Shown here one piece after another: positions 22,804 through 28,995 of a stretch of 35,212 nt of DNA. Below the pieces are notes generated by a model. The model did no database searches, was not told the origin of the DNA, and saw only the letters and a program-made list of their open reading frames with translations. The stretch's first letter is position 1, and the number at the start of each line of letters is the position of its first letter. Made by a program: the position numbers and the translations under genes. The DNA is from Vermiculatibacterium agrestimuris. GTDB lineage: Bacteria > Bacillota > Clostridia > Oscillospirales > Oscillospiraceae. The DNA lies in NCBI RefSeq assembly GCF_943193085.1, contig NZ_CALPCU010000022.1:1-35212 (forward strand), read 5' to 3'.

Positions 22804-22837
22804 ATTATAGAAGTTCGGCGCTTCAAAAAAGGACGAA
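22804..22837 (-). promoter_or_regulatory. spoIIGA promoter with candidate Spo0A box
   Basis: On the minus strand a perfect TATAAT (22804-22809) lies about 27 bases before the ATG, with no sigma-A -35 box at 17 bases. GGACGAA on the plus strand (22831-22837) matches the Spo0A box TGNCGAA at all but the first base and falls near position -37. Bacillus spoIIG has Spo0A boxes in this region and needs Spo0A, so the assignment is reasonable but unproven. Confidence 0.5.
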
Positions 22838-22870
22838 AGGGTGCGGGGACGGAAAAACCGTGGATACGGC

Positions 22871-22907
22871 AAAAAACGCCTGCCGTAAGGTGACGATTTT
22901 ACGGCAG
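22871..22907 (-). terminator. Orphan minus-strand terminator upstream of spoIIGA
   Basis: CTGCCGTAA (22880-22888) and TTACGGCAG (22899-22907) form a nine-base stem, followed on the minus strand by GCG and six T residues. No minus-strand gene precedes it. A second hairpin (22919-22943, GGCCCGGGGG and CTCCCCAGGCC) lies just upstream, so a short RNA or a transcription insulator is possible. Confidence 0.65.
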
Positions 22908-22964
22908 ACACTTTTCCCGGCCCGGGGGCATGCTCCCCAGGCCTTGATTTTCCATAAATTCTTC

Positions 22965-23002
22965 TTGACTTGTCCGGAAGATGGTGGTAGAATACTACCA
23001 CC
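22965..23002 (+). promoter_or_regulatory. rpmG-secE-nusG-rplKA promoter with a palindrome over the -10 box
   Basis: TTGACT (22965-22970) and TAGAAT (22988-22993) are 17 bases apart. The -10 box is covered by a perfect palindrome GGTGGTAG-AATA-CTACCACC (22983-23002), which could be an operator. The transcription start would be near 23000, leaving a leader of about 210 bases before rpmG. Confidence 0.8.
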
Positions 23003-23091
23003 TATGAAAAGGGCCTTATTTTTTATGCTCGTTTTTACGGTGTGGCGAGGCATAAAACCCTTTCCCTCTCTGAGGTCATAGGGAGGCAATC

Positions 23092-23211
23092 ATGCCGGAT
23101 CCACACCGCCAACAGAAGGGCCTTTTGGGCTCTTTTAGGCTGGATCCGGTGATTAGACCGGATCCGTTTTTTATATGCGGGCCGGTAAGTAATAAGGAGG
23201 TGCCGAAAGAT
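23092..23211 (+). other. Possible leader reading frame continuous with rpmG
   Basis: An ATG at 23092 has GGGAGG six bases upstream and opens a 40-codon frame (MPDPHRQQKGLLG...) that continues without a stop into rpmG. It crosses the terminator hairpin. It may be a translated leader affecting the attenuator, or an accident; L33 proteins do not carry such an extension. Confidence 0.3.
23095..23172 (+). promoter_or_regulatory. Terminator/antiterminator attenuator ahead of rpmG
   Basis: A terminator is formed by GGATCCGGT (23142-23150) and ACCGGATCC (23157-23165), followed by GTTTTTT. A third copy, CCGGATCC (23095-23102), lies about 40 bases upstream and can pair with 23142-23149 instead, which would prevent the terminator. 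Three segments with two exclusive pairings form a classic attenuator layout. The trigger is unknown. Confidence 0.65.
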
Positions 23212-23376
23212 ATGGCAAAGGCTGGCAACCGGGTGAAGATCACCCTGCGGTGCAACGAGTGCAAGCAGCGCAACTACAACACCAAGAAAAACAAGAAAAA
23301 CACACCCGACCGTTTGGAATTGAACAAGTACTGCCCCTTCTGCAAGAAGCATACGGTCCACACCGAGACCAAGTAA
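23212..23376 (+). CDS. rpmG: 50S ribosomal protein L33
   Basis: This is a 54-residue large-subunit protein. Residues about 6-54 match L33 (RVKITLRCNECKQRNYNTKKNKKN, LNKYCPFCKKHTVHTETK). The CxxC pairs CNEC and CPFC mark the zinc-binding C+ form. ATG 23212 has AAGGAGG upstream. L33 commonly precedes secE and nusG in the Clostridia. Because zinc-binding L33 is the form that many bacteria replace under zinc limitation, the leader attenuator might respond to growth or zinc status; that is speculation. Confidence 0.97.
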   Translation: MAKAGNRVKITLRCNECKQRNYNTKKNKKNTPDRLELNKYCPFCKKHTVHTETK

Positions 23377-23424
23377 TGAGCTTTTTCACCAATGACAGCT
23401 CACAAGAAAGAAGGGTATTACCGA

Positions 23425-23757
23425 ATGGCTGAAAACGACAAGCTGGATCAGGTGGAGACCTCCGCCCAGGAGCTGGAGACCGCCGCCCCCGAGACCCCCG
23501 CGAAAAAGGACAAGGCCGACAAGAAGGCCGATAAAAAGCCCGCCAAGAAGTCCAAGCCCGGCCTCTTTGCCCGCATCGCCCAGTGGTGCCGGGAGACCAA
23601 GGCCGAGCTGAAGAAGGTACAGTGGCCCACGTGGAAGCAGACGCTGAACAACACCCTCATCGTCATTGCCTTCTGTATCGTGGTCGGCCTTTGTATCTTC
23701 CTGTTCGACAAGCTGGCCGAGGGCGTGTTCAACGCTCTCATCAACCTCTTCCATTAA
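23425..23757 (+). CDS. secE: Preprotein translocase subunit SecE
   Basis: This is the small essential clamp subunit of the SecYEG channel, 110 residues. The first 45 or so residues are a charged low-complexity tail rich in Lys, Ala, Asp and Pro. The conserved cytoplasmic helix WCRETKAELKKVQWPTWKQT and a single membrane segment (TLIVIAFCIVVGLCIFLFDKL) follow. The start is ATG 23425, after AAAGAAGGG; the longer frame from 23392 has no ribosome site. Nearly all core residues of the minimal SecE are present. Confidence 0.95.
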   Translation: MAENDKLDQVETSAQELETAAPETPAKKDKADKKADKKPAKKSKPGLFARIAQWCRETKAELKKVQWPTWKQTLNNTLIVIAFCIVVGLCIFLFDKLAEGVFNALINLFH

Positions 23758-23769
23758 GGGGCGAGCGCC

Positions 23770-24291
23770 ATGGAAGAGGCAAAATGGTACGTCGTCCACA
23801 CCTACTCCGGTTATGAGAACACAGTGTGCGCCAGCATCGAGAAGGCTGTGGAGAACCGGGGCATGCACGACCTCATCCAGGAGGTCAACATCCCCATGGA
23901 GACCGTCACCGAGATCACGGACAACGGCCCCAAAACTGTGGAGCGCAAGGTCTTCCCCGGCTATGTGCTGGTGAAGATGGTGCTCACCGACGACACCTGG
24001 CATCTGGTTCGTAACATCCGCGGCGCCACCGGCTTTGTGGGCTCCGGCAACAAGGCCATCCCTCTCACCGACTCCGAGATCGCCGCCCTTGGCGTGGAGA
24101 AGCACGAGGTGGTGGTCAGCTACGAGGTCGGCGACAGCGTCAAGATCACCGACGGCGCGCTGGAATCCTTCATCGGTACGGTGGAGGAGATCGACATGGA
24201 TCACAGCAAAGTCCGGGTGGTGGTGTCCATGTTCGGCCGGGAGACCCCGGTGGAGCTGGAGCTGGACCAGGTAGAGCCCATCAACGACTAA
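23770..24291 (+). CDS. nusG: Transcription termination/antitermination protein NusG
   Basis: NusG binds RNA polymerase, increases processivity and couples transcription to translation or Rho. The 173-residue protein begins AKWYVVHTYSGYENTVCASIEKAVENRG and carries FPGYVLVKMVLTDDTWHLVRNIRGATGFVG, both part of the NGN domain. A C-terminal KOW domain (YEVGDSVKITDGALESFIGTVEEID) follows. It begins 12 bases after secE. Length and domains are normal for the family. Confidence 0.98.
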   Translation: MEEAKWYVVHTYSGYENTVCASIEKAVENRGMHDLIQEVNIPMETVTEITDNGPKTVERKVFPGYVLVKMVLTDDTWHLVRNIRGATGFVGSGNKAIPLTDSEIAALGVEKHEVVVSYEVGDSVKITDGALESFIGTVEEIDMDHSKVRVVVSMFGRETPVELELDQVEPIND

Positions 24292-24315
24292 AATCGTCGA
24301 AAAAGAGATCCAACC

Positions 24316-24353
24316 GTGGGAGGAGCCAGAGAAAAAGGCTCCGTCCATACCAC
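24316..24353 (+). promoter_or_regulatory. L1/L11 leader hairpin, likely L1-binding site
   Basis: The outer arms GTGG and CCAC and inner arms GGAGCC and GGCTCC are separated by an asymmetric internal loop (GA against GTCCATA). This is the shape of L1 autoregulatory sites found just before rplK in many bacteria. L1, encoded downstream, would bind here and repress translation of rplK-rplA. Confidence 0.6.
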
Positions 24354-24380
24354 ATTTTCAAGTAGGAGGTGCTGTTTCAA

Positions 24381-24806
<426 letters not shown>

Positions 24807-24825
24807 GGCGAGGAGGTACAGAAAT

Positions 24826-25518
24826 ATGTTTAGAGGTAAGAAGTATCAGAACGGCGCCAAGCTCATCGACAAGGCCGCCGCTTACGACGTGCAGGAGGCC
24901 ATGGATCTGGTGGTCAAGGCCGCTCCCGCCAAGTTTGACGAGACCGTGGAGCTCCACGTGAAGTTGGGCGTCGACTCCCGTCACGCCGACCAGCAGGTGC
25001 GCGGCGCCATCGTCCTCCCCCACGGCACCGGCAAGACCCAGCGGGTGCTGGTCTTCGCCAAGGGCGACAAGGCCGACGCCGCCAAAGAGGCCGGCGCCGA
25101 CTACGTGGGCGAGATGGATCTGGTGGAGAAGATCCAGAAGGAAAACTGGTTCGACTTTGACGTGGTGGTCGCCTCTCCCGACATGATGGGTCTGGTGGGC
25201 CGTCTCGGTAAAGTCCTGGGCCCCAAGGGCCTGATGCCCTCCCCCAAGGCCGGCACCGTCACCCCCGACGTGGCCAAGGCCGTTCAGGAGGTCAAGGCCG
25301 GCAAGGTGGAGTACCGTCTGGACAAGACCAACATCATCCACTGCCCCATCGGCAAGGTCTCCTTCGGCGCTGAGAAGCTCACCGAGAACCTCAACGCCCT
25401 CATGGGCGCCATCGTCAAGGCTAAGCCTTCCGCCGCCAAGGGCCAGTACGTCCGCTCCTGCGTGGCCGCCTCCACCATGGGCCCCGGCGTAAAGATCAAC
25501 GCGGCCAAGTTTGTGTGA
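24826..25518 (+). CDS. rplA: 50S ribosomal protein L1
   Basis: L1 forms the mobile stalk near the E site and represses its own operon. The 230-residue protein shows KYQNGAKLIDKAAAYDVQEAMDLVVKAAPAKFDETVELHVKLGVDSRHADQQVRG. It also shows the family signature LGRLGKVLGPKGLMPSPKAGTV-type stretch near residue 125 and a C-terminal ASTMGPGVKINAAKF. It starts 19 bases after rplK with GAGGAGG upstream. Length is typical. Confidence 0.98.
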   Translation: MFRGKKYQNGAKLIDKAAAYDVQEAMDLVVKAAPAKFDETVELHVKLGVDSRHADQQVRGAIVLPHGTGKTQRVLVFAKGDKADAAKEAGADYVGEMDLVEKIQKENWFDFDVVVASPDMMGLVGRLGKVLGPKGLMPSPKAGTVTPDVAKAVQEVKAGKVEYRLDKTNIIHCPIGKVSFGAEKLTENLNALMGAIVKAKPSAAKGQYVRSCVAASTMGPGVKINAAKFV

Positions 25519-25547
25519 TCTGAAAGCTCTTTCCCGAAAATATATTT

Positions 25548-25592
25548 CCCTGGGGGATTTTGCTTGACAAAATCCCCCAGGGGTGATATATT
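25548..25592 (+). promoter_or_regulatory. rplJL promoter overlapping a perfect 15-base hairpin
   Basis: CCCTGGGGGATTTTG (25548-25562) and CAAAATCCCCCAGGG (25568-25582) are perfect arms around CTTGA. The TTGACA -35 box (25564-25569) sits over the loop and right arm, and TATATT (25587-25592) follows after 17 bases. There is no T-run after the hairpin. It may end rplA transcripts, tie the two units together, or act as a regulator site. Confidence 0.7.
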
Positions 25593-25599
25593 ACCAATC

Positions 25600-25718
25600 G
25601 TGTTCAGAGACAGCGGGGAGCCTTATGGCTCTAACGACGTCAGTCCCCCGCCGAGAATACAGCCAACAATAGGGTTTTATTGTGCTGTTTTCGTGCGAAC
25701 ACGAAAGCGGCATTTTTT
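25600..25718 (+). promoter_or_regulatory. L10 leader with attenuator terminator
   Basis: The region holds the L10-leader hallmarks: AGACAGCGGGGAGCC, the complementary GGCTC, and CCCCCGCCGAG (about 25607-25656). It is followed by a strong hairpin, TGCTGTTTTCGTG (25683-25695) with CACGAAAGCGGCA (25700-25712), and six T residues. The L10(L12)4 complex is known to bind such leaders and repress the operon. The terminator shows that control here can act on transcription. Confidence 0.82.
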
Positions 25719-25777
25719 CTTTGTCCCCGGATGGAGGAAAAGCCGCCATCCAAAATACCTGGAGGTGAAAAACCAAT

Positions 25778-26416
25778 ATGCCGAACGCAAAAGTCCTGAG
25801 TGAGAAGCAGGCGGTCGTCGCCGGGCTCATCGAGACCCTCAAGTCCTCTGCCAGCGGCGTGCTGGTGAATTACGAGGGCATTACCGTCGCCGAAGACACC
25901 GCCCTTCGTAACGAGCTGCGCAAAGCCGGCGTGGAGTATGCCGTGGTGAAGAATACCATGGTGCGCCGGGCTCTGGACGACACCGGTCTGAGCGAGCTGG
26001 ACGACGTGCTTCACGGCACCACTTCTCTGGCCGTGTGCAAGGACGATCCCATCGCCCCCATGCGGGTCATCAACAAGTTCGCCAAGAGCCTGGAGGGTGA
26101 CCGTTTCGTCATCAAGGCCGGCTTCATGGACGGCAAGGTGCTGCCCCTGGCGGACATCGCCGCTCTGGCCGAGCTGCCCTCTAAGGAGGTTCTGCTGGGT
26201 CAGGTGCTGGGCATGATGCTCTCCCCCATCACCAGCCTGGCCATTGTCATCAAGGCCATCGCCGAGAAGGGTGGCGTCAGCGCCGAGAAGCCCGAGGAGG
26301 CCCCCGCCGCTGCCGAAGTGGCTCCTGCCGCTGAGGAAGCCCCCGCCGAGGAGGCTCCCGCCGCCGAGGCTGCCCCTGCTGAGGCTCCCGCTGAGGAAGC
26401 CCCCGCCGCCGAGTAA
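25778..26416 (+). CDS. rplJ: 50S ribosomal protein L10 with an acidic Ala/Pro/Glu tail
   Basis: L10 anchors L7/L12 dimers on the ribosomal stalk. Residues about 1-165 are a normal L10 (LSEKQAVVAGLIETLKSSASGVLVNYEGI, LRNELRKAGVEYAVVKNTMVRRA, LPSKEVLLGQVLGMMLSPITSLAIVIKAIAEK). The protein is 212 residues, longer than the usual 165-180, because of a tail of about 40 residues made only of Ala, Pro, Glu and a few Val after residue 172. The tail is likely disordered. ATG 25778 follows CTGGAGGTG. Confidence 0.97.
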   Translation: MPNAKVLSEKQAVVAGLIETLKSSASGVLVNYEGITVAEDTALRNELRKAGVEYAVVKNTMVRRALDDTGLSELDDVLHGTTSLAVCKDDPIAPMRVINKFAKSLEGDRFVIKAGFMDGKVLPLADIAALAELPSKEVLLGQVLGMMLSPITSLAIVIKAIAEKGGVSAEKPEEAPAAAEVAPAAEEAPAEEAPAAEAAPAEAPAEEAPAAE

Positions 26417-26457
26417 GAAAACAAAAACAACATATCAAATTTAGGAGGTATACAATT

Positions 26458-26838
26458 ATGGCTAGCGAGAAGATCACCGCTATGATCGAGGAAGTCAAGG
26501 CCCTCACCGTTCTGGAGCTCAACGAGCTCGTTAAGGCCCTGGAGGAGGAGTTCGGCGTCTCCGCCGCCGCTATGGCCGCTCCTGCCGCCGGTGGAGCCGC
26601 TGCCGGCGGTGCCGCTGAGGAGAAGACCGAGTTCGACGTGGTTCTGGCCAGCTTTGACGCCGCCGCCAAGATCAAGGTCATCAAGGTCGTCCGTGAGATC
26701 ACCGGCCTGGGCCTGGGCGAGGCCAAGGCTGTTGTCGAGGCTGCCCCCAAGGCCATCAAGGAGGCCGTCAGCAAGGACGAGGCCGAGGAGCTGAAGAAGC
26801 AGCTCGAGGAGGCCGGCGCCAAGGTGGAGCTGAAGTAA
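26458..26838 (+). CDS. rplL: 50S ribosomal protein L7/L12
   Basis: This multi-copy stalk protein recruits translation GTPases. The 126-residue protein has the N-terminal dimerisation helices (EKITAMIEEVKALTVLELNELVKALEEEFGVS), an Ala/Gly hinge (AAPAAGGAAAGGAAEE) and the C-terminal factor-binding domain (EFDVVLASFDAAAKIKVIKVVREITGLGLGEAKAVVEAAPKAIKEAVSKDEA). Its length is typical. ATG 26458 follows AGGAGGTATACA. It is co-transcribed with rplJ and ends at a strong terminator. Confidence 0.98.
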   Translation: MASEKITAMIEEVKALTVLELNELVKALEEEFGVSAAAMAAPAAGGAAAGGAAEEKTEFDVVLASFDAAAKIKVIKVVREITGLGLGEAKAVVEAAPKAIKEAVSKDEAEELKKQLEEAGAKVELK

Positions 26839-26860
26839 TCAGCCCCTTCCCTACCCAAGA

Positions 26861-26895
26861 AAAACGACTGGTGAATTTTCACCAGTCGTTTTTTT
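26861..26895 (+). terminator. Rho-independent terminator after rplL
   Basis: AACGACTGGTGA and TCACCAGTCGTT form the stem with an ATTT loop, preceded by an A-run and followed by seven T residues. On the minus strand the A-run also gives a T-run. Confidence 0.96.
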
Positions 26896-26920
26896 GTAAC
26901 CTTTTTCTTTCCTTTTCGTA
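26895..26920 (+). promoter_or_regulatory. ECF-type promoter ahead of the second ECF sigma gene
   Basis: TGTAAC (26895-26900) and CGTA (26917-26920) have exactly 16 bases between them, as in sigma-W/M-type ECF promoters. The site starts inside the rplL terminator T-run. It suggests autoregulation of the sigma/anti-sigma pair. Confidence 0.7.
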
Positions 26921-26959
26921 TATACTCATAGAACCGGTTCCAAAAGCGAGGTGAGGCCC

Positions 26960-27520
26960 TTGAAAGAAGCAAACCTGATCCGGCGGCTCCAGGCGGGAAA
27001 CCGCTTCGCCCTCAGCCAGGCCATGGATACCTATACCTCCTATCTCTCCACTGTGGTATGGCATACCATGGGCCCTGCCGCCACCGCCCAGGATGTGGAG
27101 GAGGTGGTCTCCGACGCCTTTCTCGCCCTGTGGTCCCACCGTCAGACTCTGGACGCGGAGAAGGGGCTCAAGCCCTGGCTGGCGGCAGTGGCCCGGAACA
27201 AGGCCATCGACAGGCTGCGCGCTTCCCCCCTCCCTCCCCTGCCGCTGGAGGCCGCGGAGGAGGAACCCGCCGGCCCCGGCCTTGACCAGGAGGTGGAGCG
27301 GCGGATGTTTGCCGTCCGGCTCCGGTCGGCGGTGGAGCGGCTGGGCCCGCCCGACGATACTCTGGTCTTTCGCTTCTATTATGAGGGGAGCAGGCTCAAG
27401 GATATCGCCGCCGATCTGGGACTCAGCGTCCCGGCGGCCAAGGTGCGGCTTCACCGGGCCAGACAGAAGCTGAAATTGATCTTGACGAAAGGAGGGTCGG
27501 CAGATGGACCGCATGAATGA
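26960..27520 (+). CDS. ECF-type RNA polymerase sigma factor
   Basis: This 186-residue sigma factor has a region 2 (LIRRLQAGNRFALSQAMDTYTSYLSTVVWHTMG, VEEVVSDAFLALWSHRQTLDAEKGLKPWLAAVARNKAIDRLR) and a region 4 helix-turn-helix (LKDIAADLGLSVPAAKVRLHRARQKLKLIL). I choose the TTG at 26960 because GAGGTGAGG (26949-26957) is an ideal ribosome site for it; GTG 26951 is in the same frame but lies within that site. It overlaps the next gene by 17 bases, and that gene encodes its probable membrane partner. The signal it senses is unknown. Confidence 0.9.
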   Translation: MKEANLIRRLQAGNRFALSQAMDTYTSYLSTVVWHTMGPAATAQDVEEVVSDAFLALWSHRQTLDAEKGLKPWLAAVARNKAIDRLRASPLPPLPLEAAEEEPAGPGLDQEVERRMFAVRLRSAVERLGPPDDTLVFRFYYEGSRLKDIAADLGLSVPAAKVRLHRARQKLKLILTKGGSADGPHE

Positions 27521-28934
27521 GTTGTGGCAGAAAGTGGGCGGGCCGGGAAAGGCCCCCGGGATCAGCGTTCGGGCCGTGAAGGATCGGGTCAACGCCACAC
27601 TGGACGCCGACCCGAAAGAAAGGAAGGTCTATATGAAGCAGAAATTACGTTTTGCACTGGTGGCCGCCGCTTTAGCCGCCGCCGTCACCGGCAGCGCACT
27701 GGCGGCCAGCGAAAACTGGGACATGCTCTCCCTCTTTTTCAAGGGAGATACCTCCCCCGCCCAAGAGTATGTGAACAACACCGTCTATTCCGTCCATGAT
27801 GAAAACTTCACCTTCACAGTAGAGAGTTCCGTGTCCGACGAGAGCGTCCTCTATGTCATCGCCACGGTGACGGCTTTGAATGAGGAGGCCAAAGAGGCCC
27901 TTTTTGACCCCCATTTTCAGCAGCTGGGCACCTTCGAGTTCTATATCCCCGCCTGGGACCAGCAGTGGAAAGCCATGAAGCAGGCCGGCGGGGAGGCTCC
28001 CGAGATCACCGCTTACGGCGGCTTTGGGGGCGGAGAGATCAAAATCCAAAGCGAGGATACCCGAAAATTCCAACTCCACGCCAATCTGTTCGGGGAACCC
28101 GACGAGGTAGAGCTTTGGCTGGGACAGATGGGCCGGGAATACTCCATGACCATCCCCATCTGCCCCACCCCCACCCGCGTCATAGAGTTGAACGTCTCCG
28201 GCACAGGGATACACGATTCCGACGCCACCCCCGGACCGCTCTTCATCCGGCGGGTAAGCCTGTCCCCCTTCTCCTTCCAAATGGAGACTACGGGATCGTC
28301 CACGCTGGCGATCATACCCCGTTTCCTCTTTCGCATGGCGGACGGCTCCATCCGCACCCAGGCCCAGATGATGGAATTCCGGGAGGGCTGGGCCGCCAAA
28401 ATGCGTTCCGACACGGGCAGCGCCGACTATGTCCAGATGTATCGTTTCCATGAGGTCCAGAACCTGGACGAGATCGTCTCCATTCTCATCTTTGACATGG
28501 AATACCCTCTGGATGGTTCCCATCCCTTCCCGGTGGAGCATGACCCGTCTCTGGACCCCTTCTTCGTGCGGCAAATGGCCCCTCTCGCCGAAGATCACGG
28601 GTATCCCGTCCCCGTCCGGGAGCTGACCGAAAAGCTGGGCGGCATCTGCCACTGGGACCCGGCCACCGGGGATGTGACCTGCGTTTACCGGGATGCCTCC
28701 ATCGTCCTCCGCCCCGGCGTAGACGTCGCCGTAGTAAACGGAGAACCCGTGACCATGTGGGATGCCCCCGCCGTGCAGGGCGGCTCTCTGGCCGCCTCCT
28801 GGGGCGTTTTTCGGGACGCTTGGAGTCTCGACGGCTTTGTCACCTATACCCGCGGAGAAAGGCTCCCTGACCCAGACGACCCCGGCAGCTTTATAACTCC
28901 CACCTTCTATCACGACTGGTATATCACCCCCTGA
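27504..28934 (+). CDS. Membrane-anchored partner of the ECF sigma factor with a copper-amine-oxidase-N-like domain
   Basis: This 476-residue protein has a cytoplasmic N-terminus of about 45 residues and one membrane segment (FALVAAALAAAVTGSALAA, residues about 49-67). A large extracellular region with a beta-rich DUF4179-like portion (residues about 75-350) follows. Near the C-terminus (residues about 370-430) the pattern VPVRELTEKLGGICHWDPATGDVTCVYRDASIVLRPGVDVAVVNGEPV resembles the copper-amine-oxidase N-terminal repeat used as an extracellular stalk. It starts inside the sigma gene with AAAGGAGGG upstream. An anti-sigma role is inferred from position and topology. Confidence 0.82.
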   Translation: MDRMNELWQKVGGPGKAPGISVRAVKDRVNATLDADPKERKVYMKQKLRFALVAAALAAAVTGSALAASENWDMLSLFFKGDTSPAQEYVNNTVYSVHDENFTFTVESSVSDESVLYVIATVTALNEEAKEALFDPHFQQLGTFEFYIPAWDQQWKAMKQAGGEAPEITAYGGFGGGEIKIQSEDTRKFQLHANLFGEPDEVELWLGQMGREYSMTIPICPTPTRVIELNVSGTGIHDSDATPGPLFIRRVSLSPFSFQMETTGSSTLAIIPRFLFRMADGSIRTQAQMMEFREGWAAKMRSDTGSADYVQMYRFHEVQNLDEIVSILIFDMEYPLDGSHPFPVEHDPSLDPFFVRQMAPLAEDHGYPVPVRELTEKLGGICHWDPATGDVTCVYRDASIVLRPGVDVAVVNGEPVTMWDAPAVQGGSLAASWGVFRDAWSLDGFVTYTRGERLPDPDDPGSFITPTFYHDWYITP

Positions 28935-28935
28935 T

Positions 28936-28981
28936 TTGCTTTTCCGCCGGGGCCGTGATATACTGATTTTTACCAATCAGT
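28936..28981 (+). promoter_or_regulatory. Promoter and inverted repeat ahead of the LOR/SDH gene
   Basis: TTGCTT (28936-28941) and TATACT (28959-28964) are 17 bases apart. ACTGATT (28962-28968) and AATCAGT (28975-28981) are perfect inverted arms spanning the likely transcription start, directly before the AGGAGG ribosome site. They could be an operator or a short RNA hairpin. Confidence 0.65.
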
Positions 28982-28995
28982 AGGAGGCACGCCTT

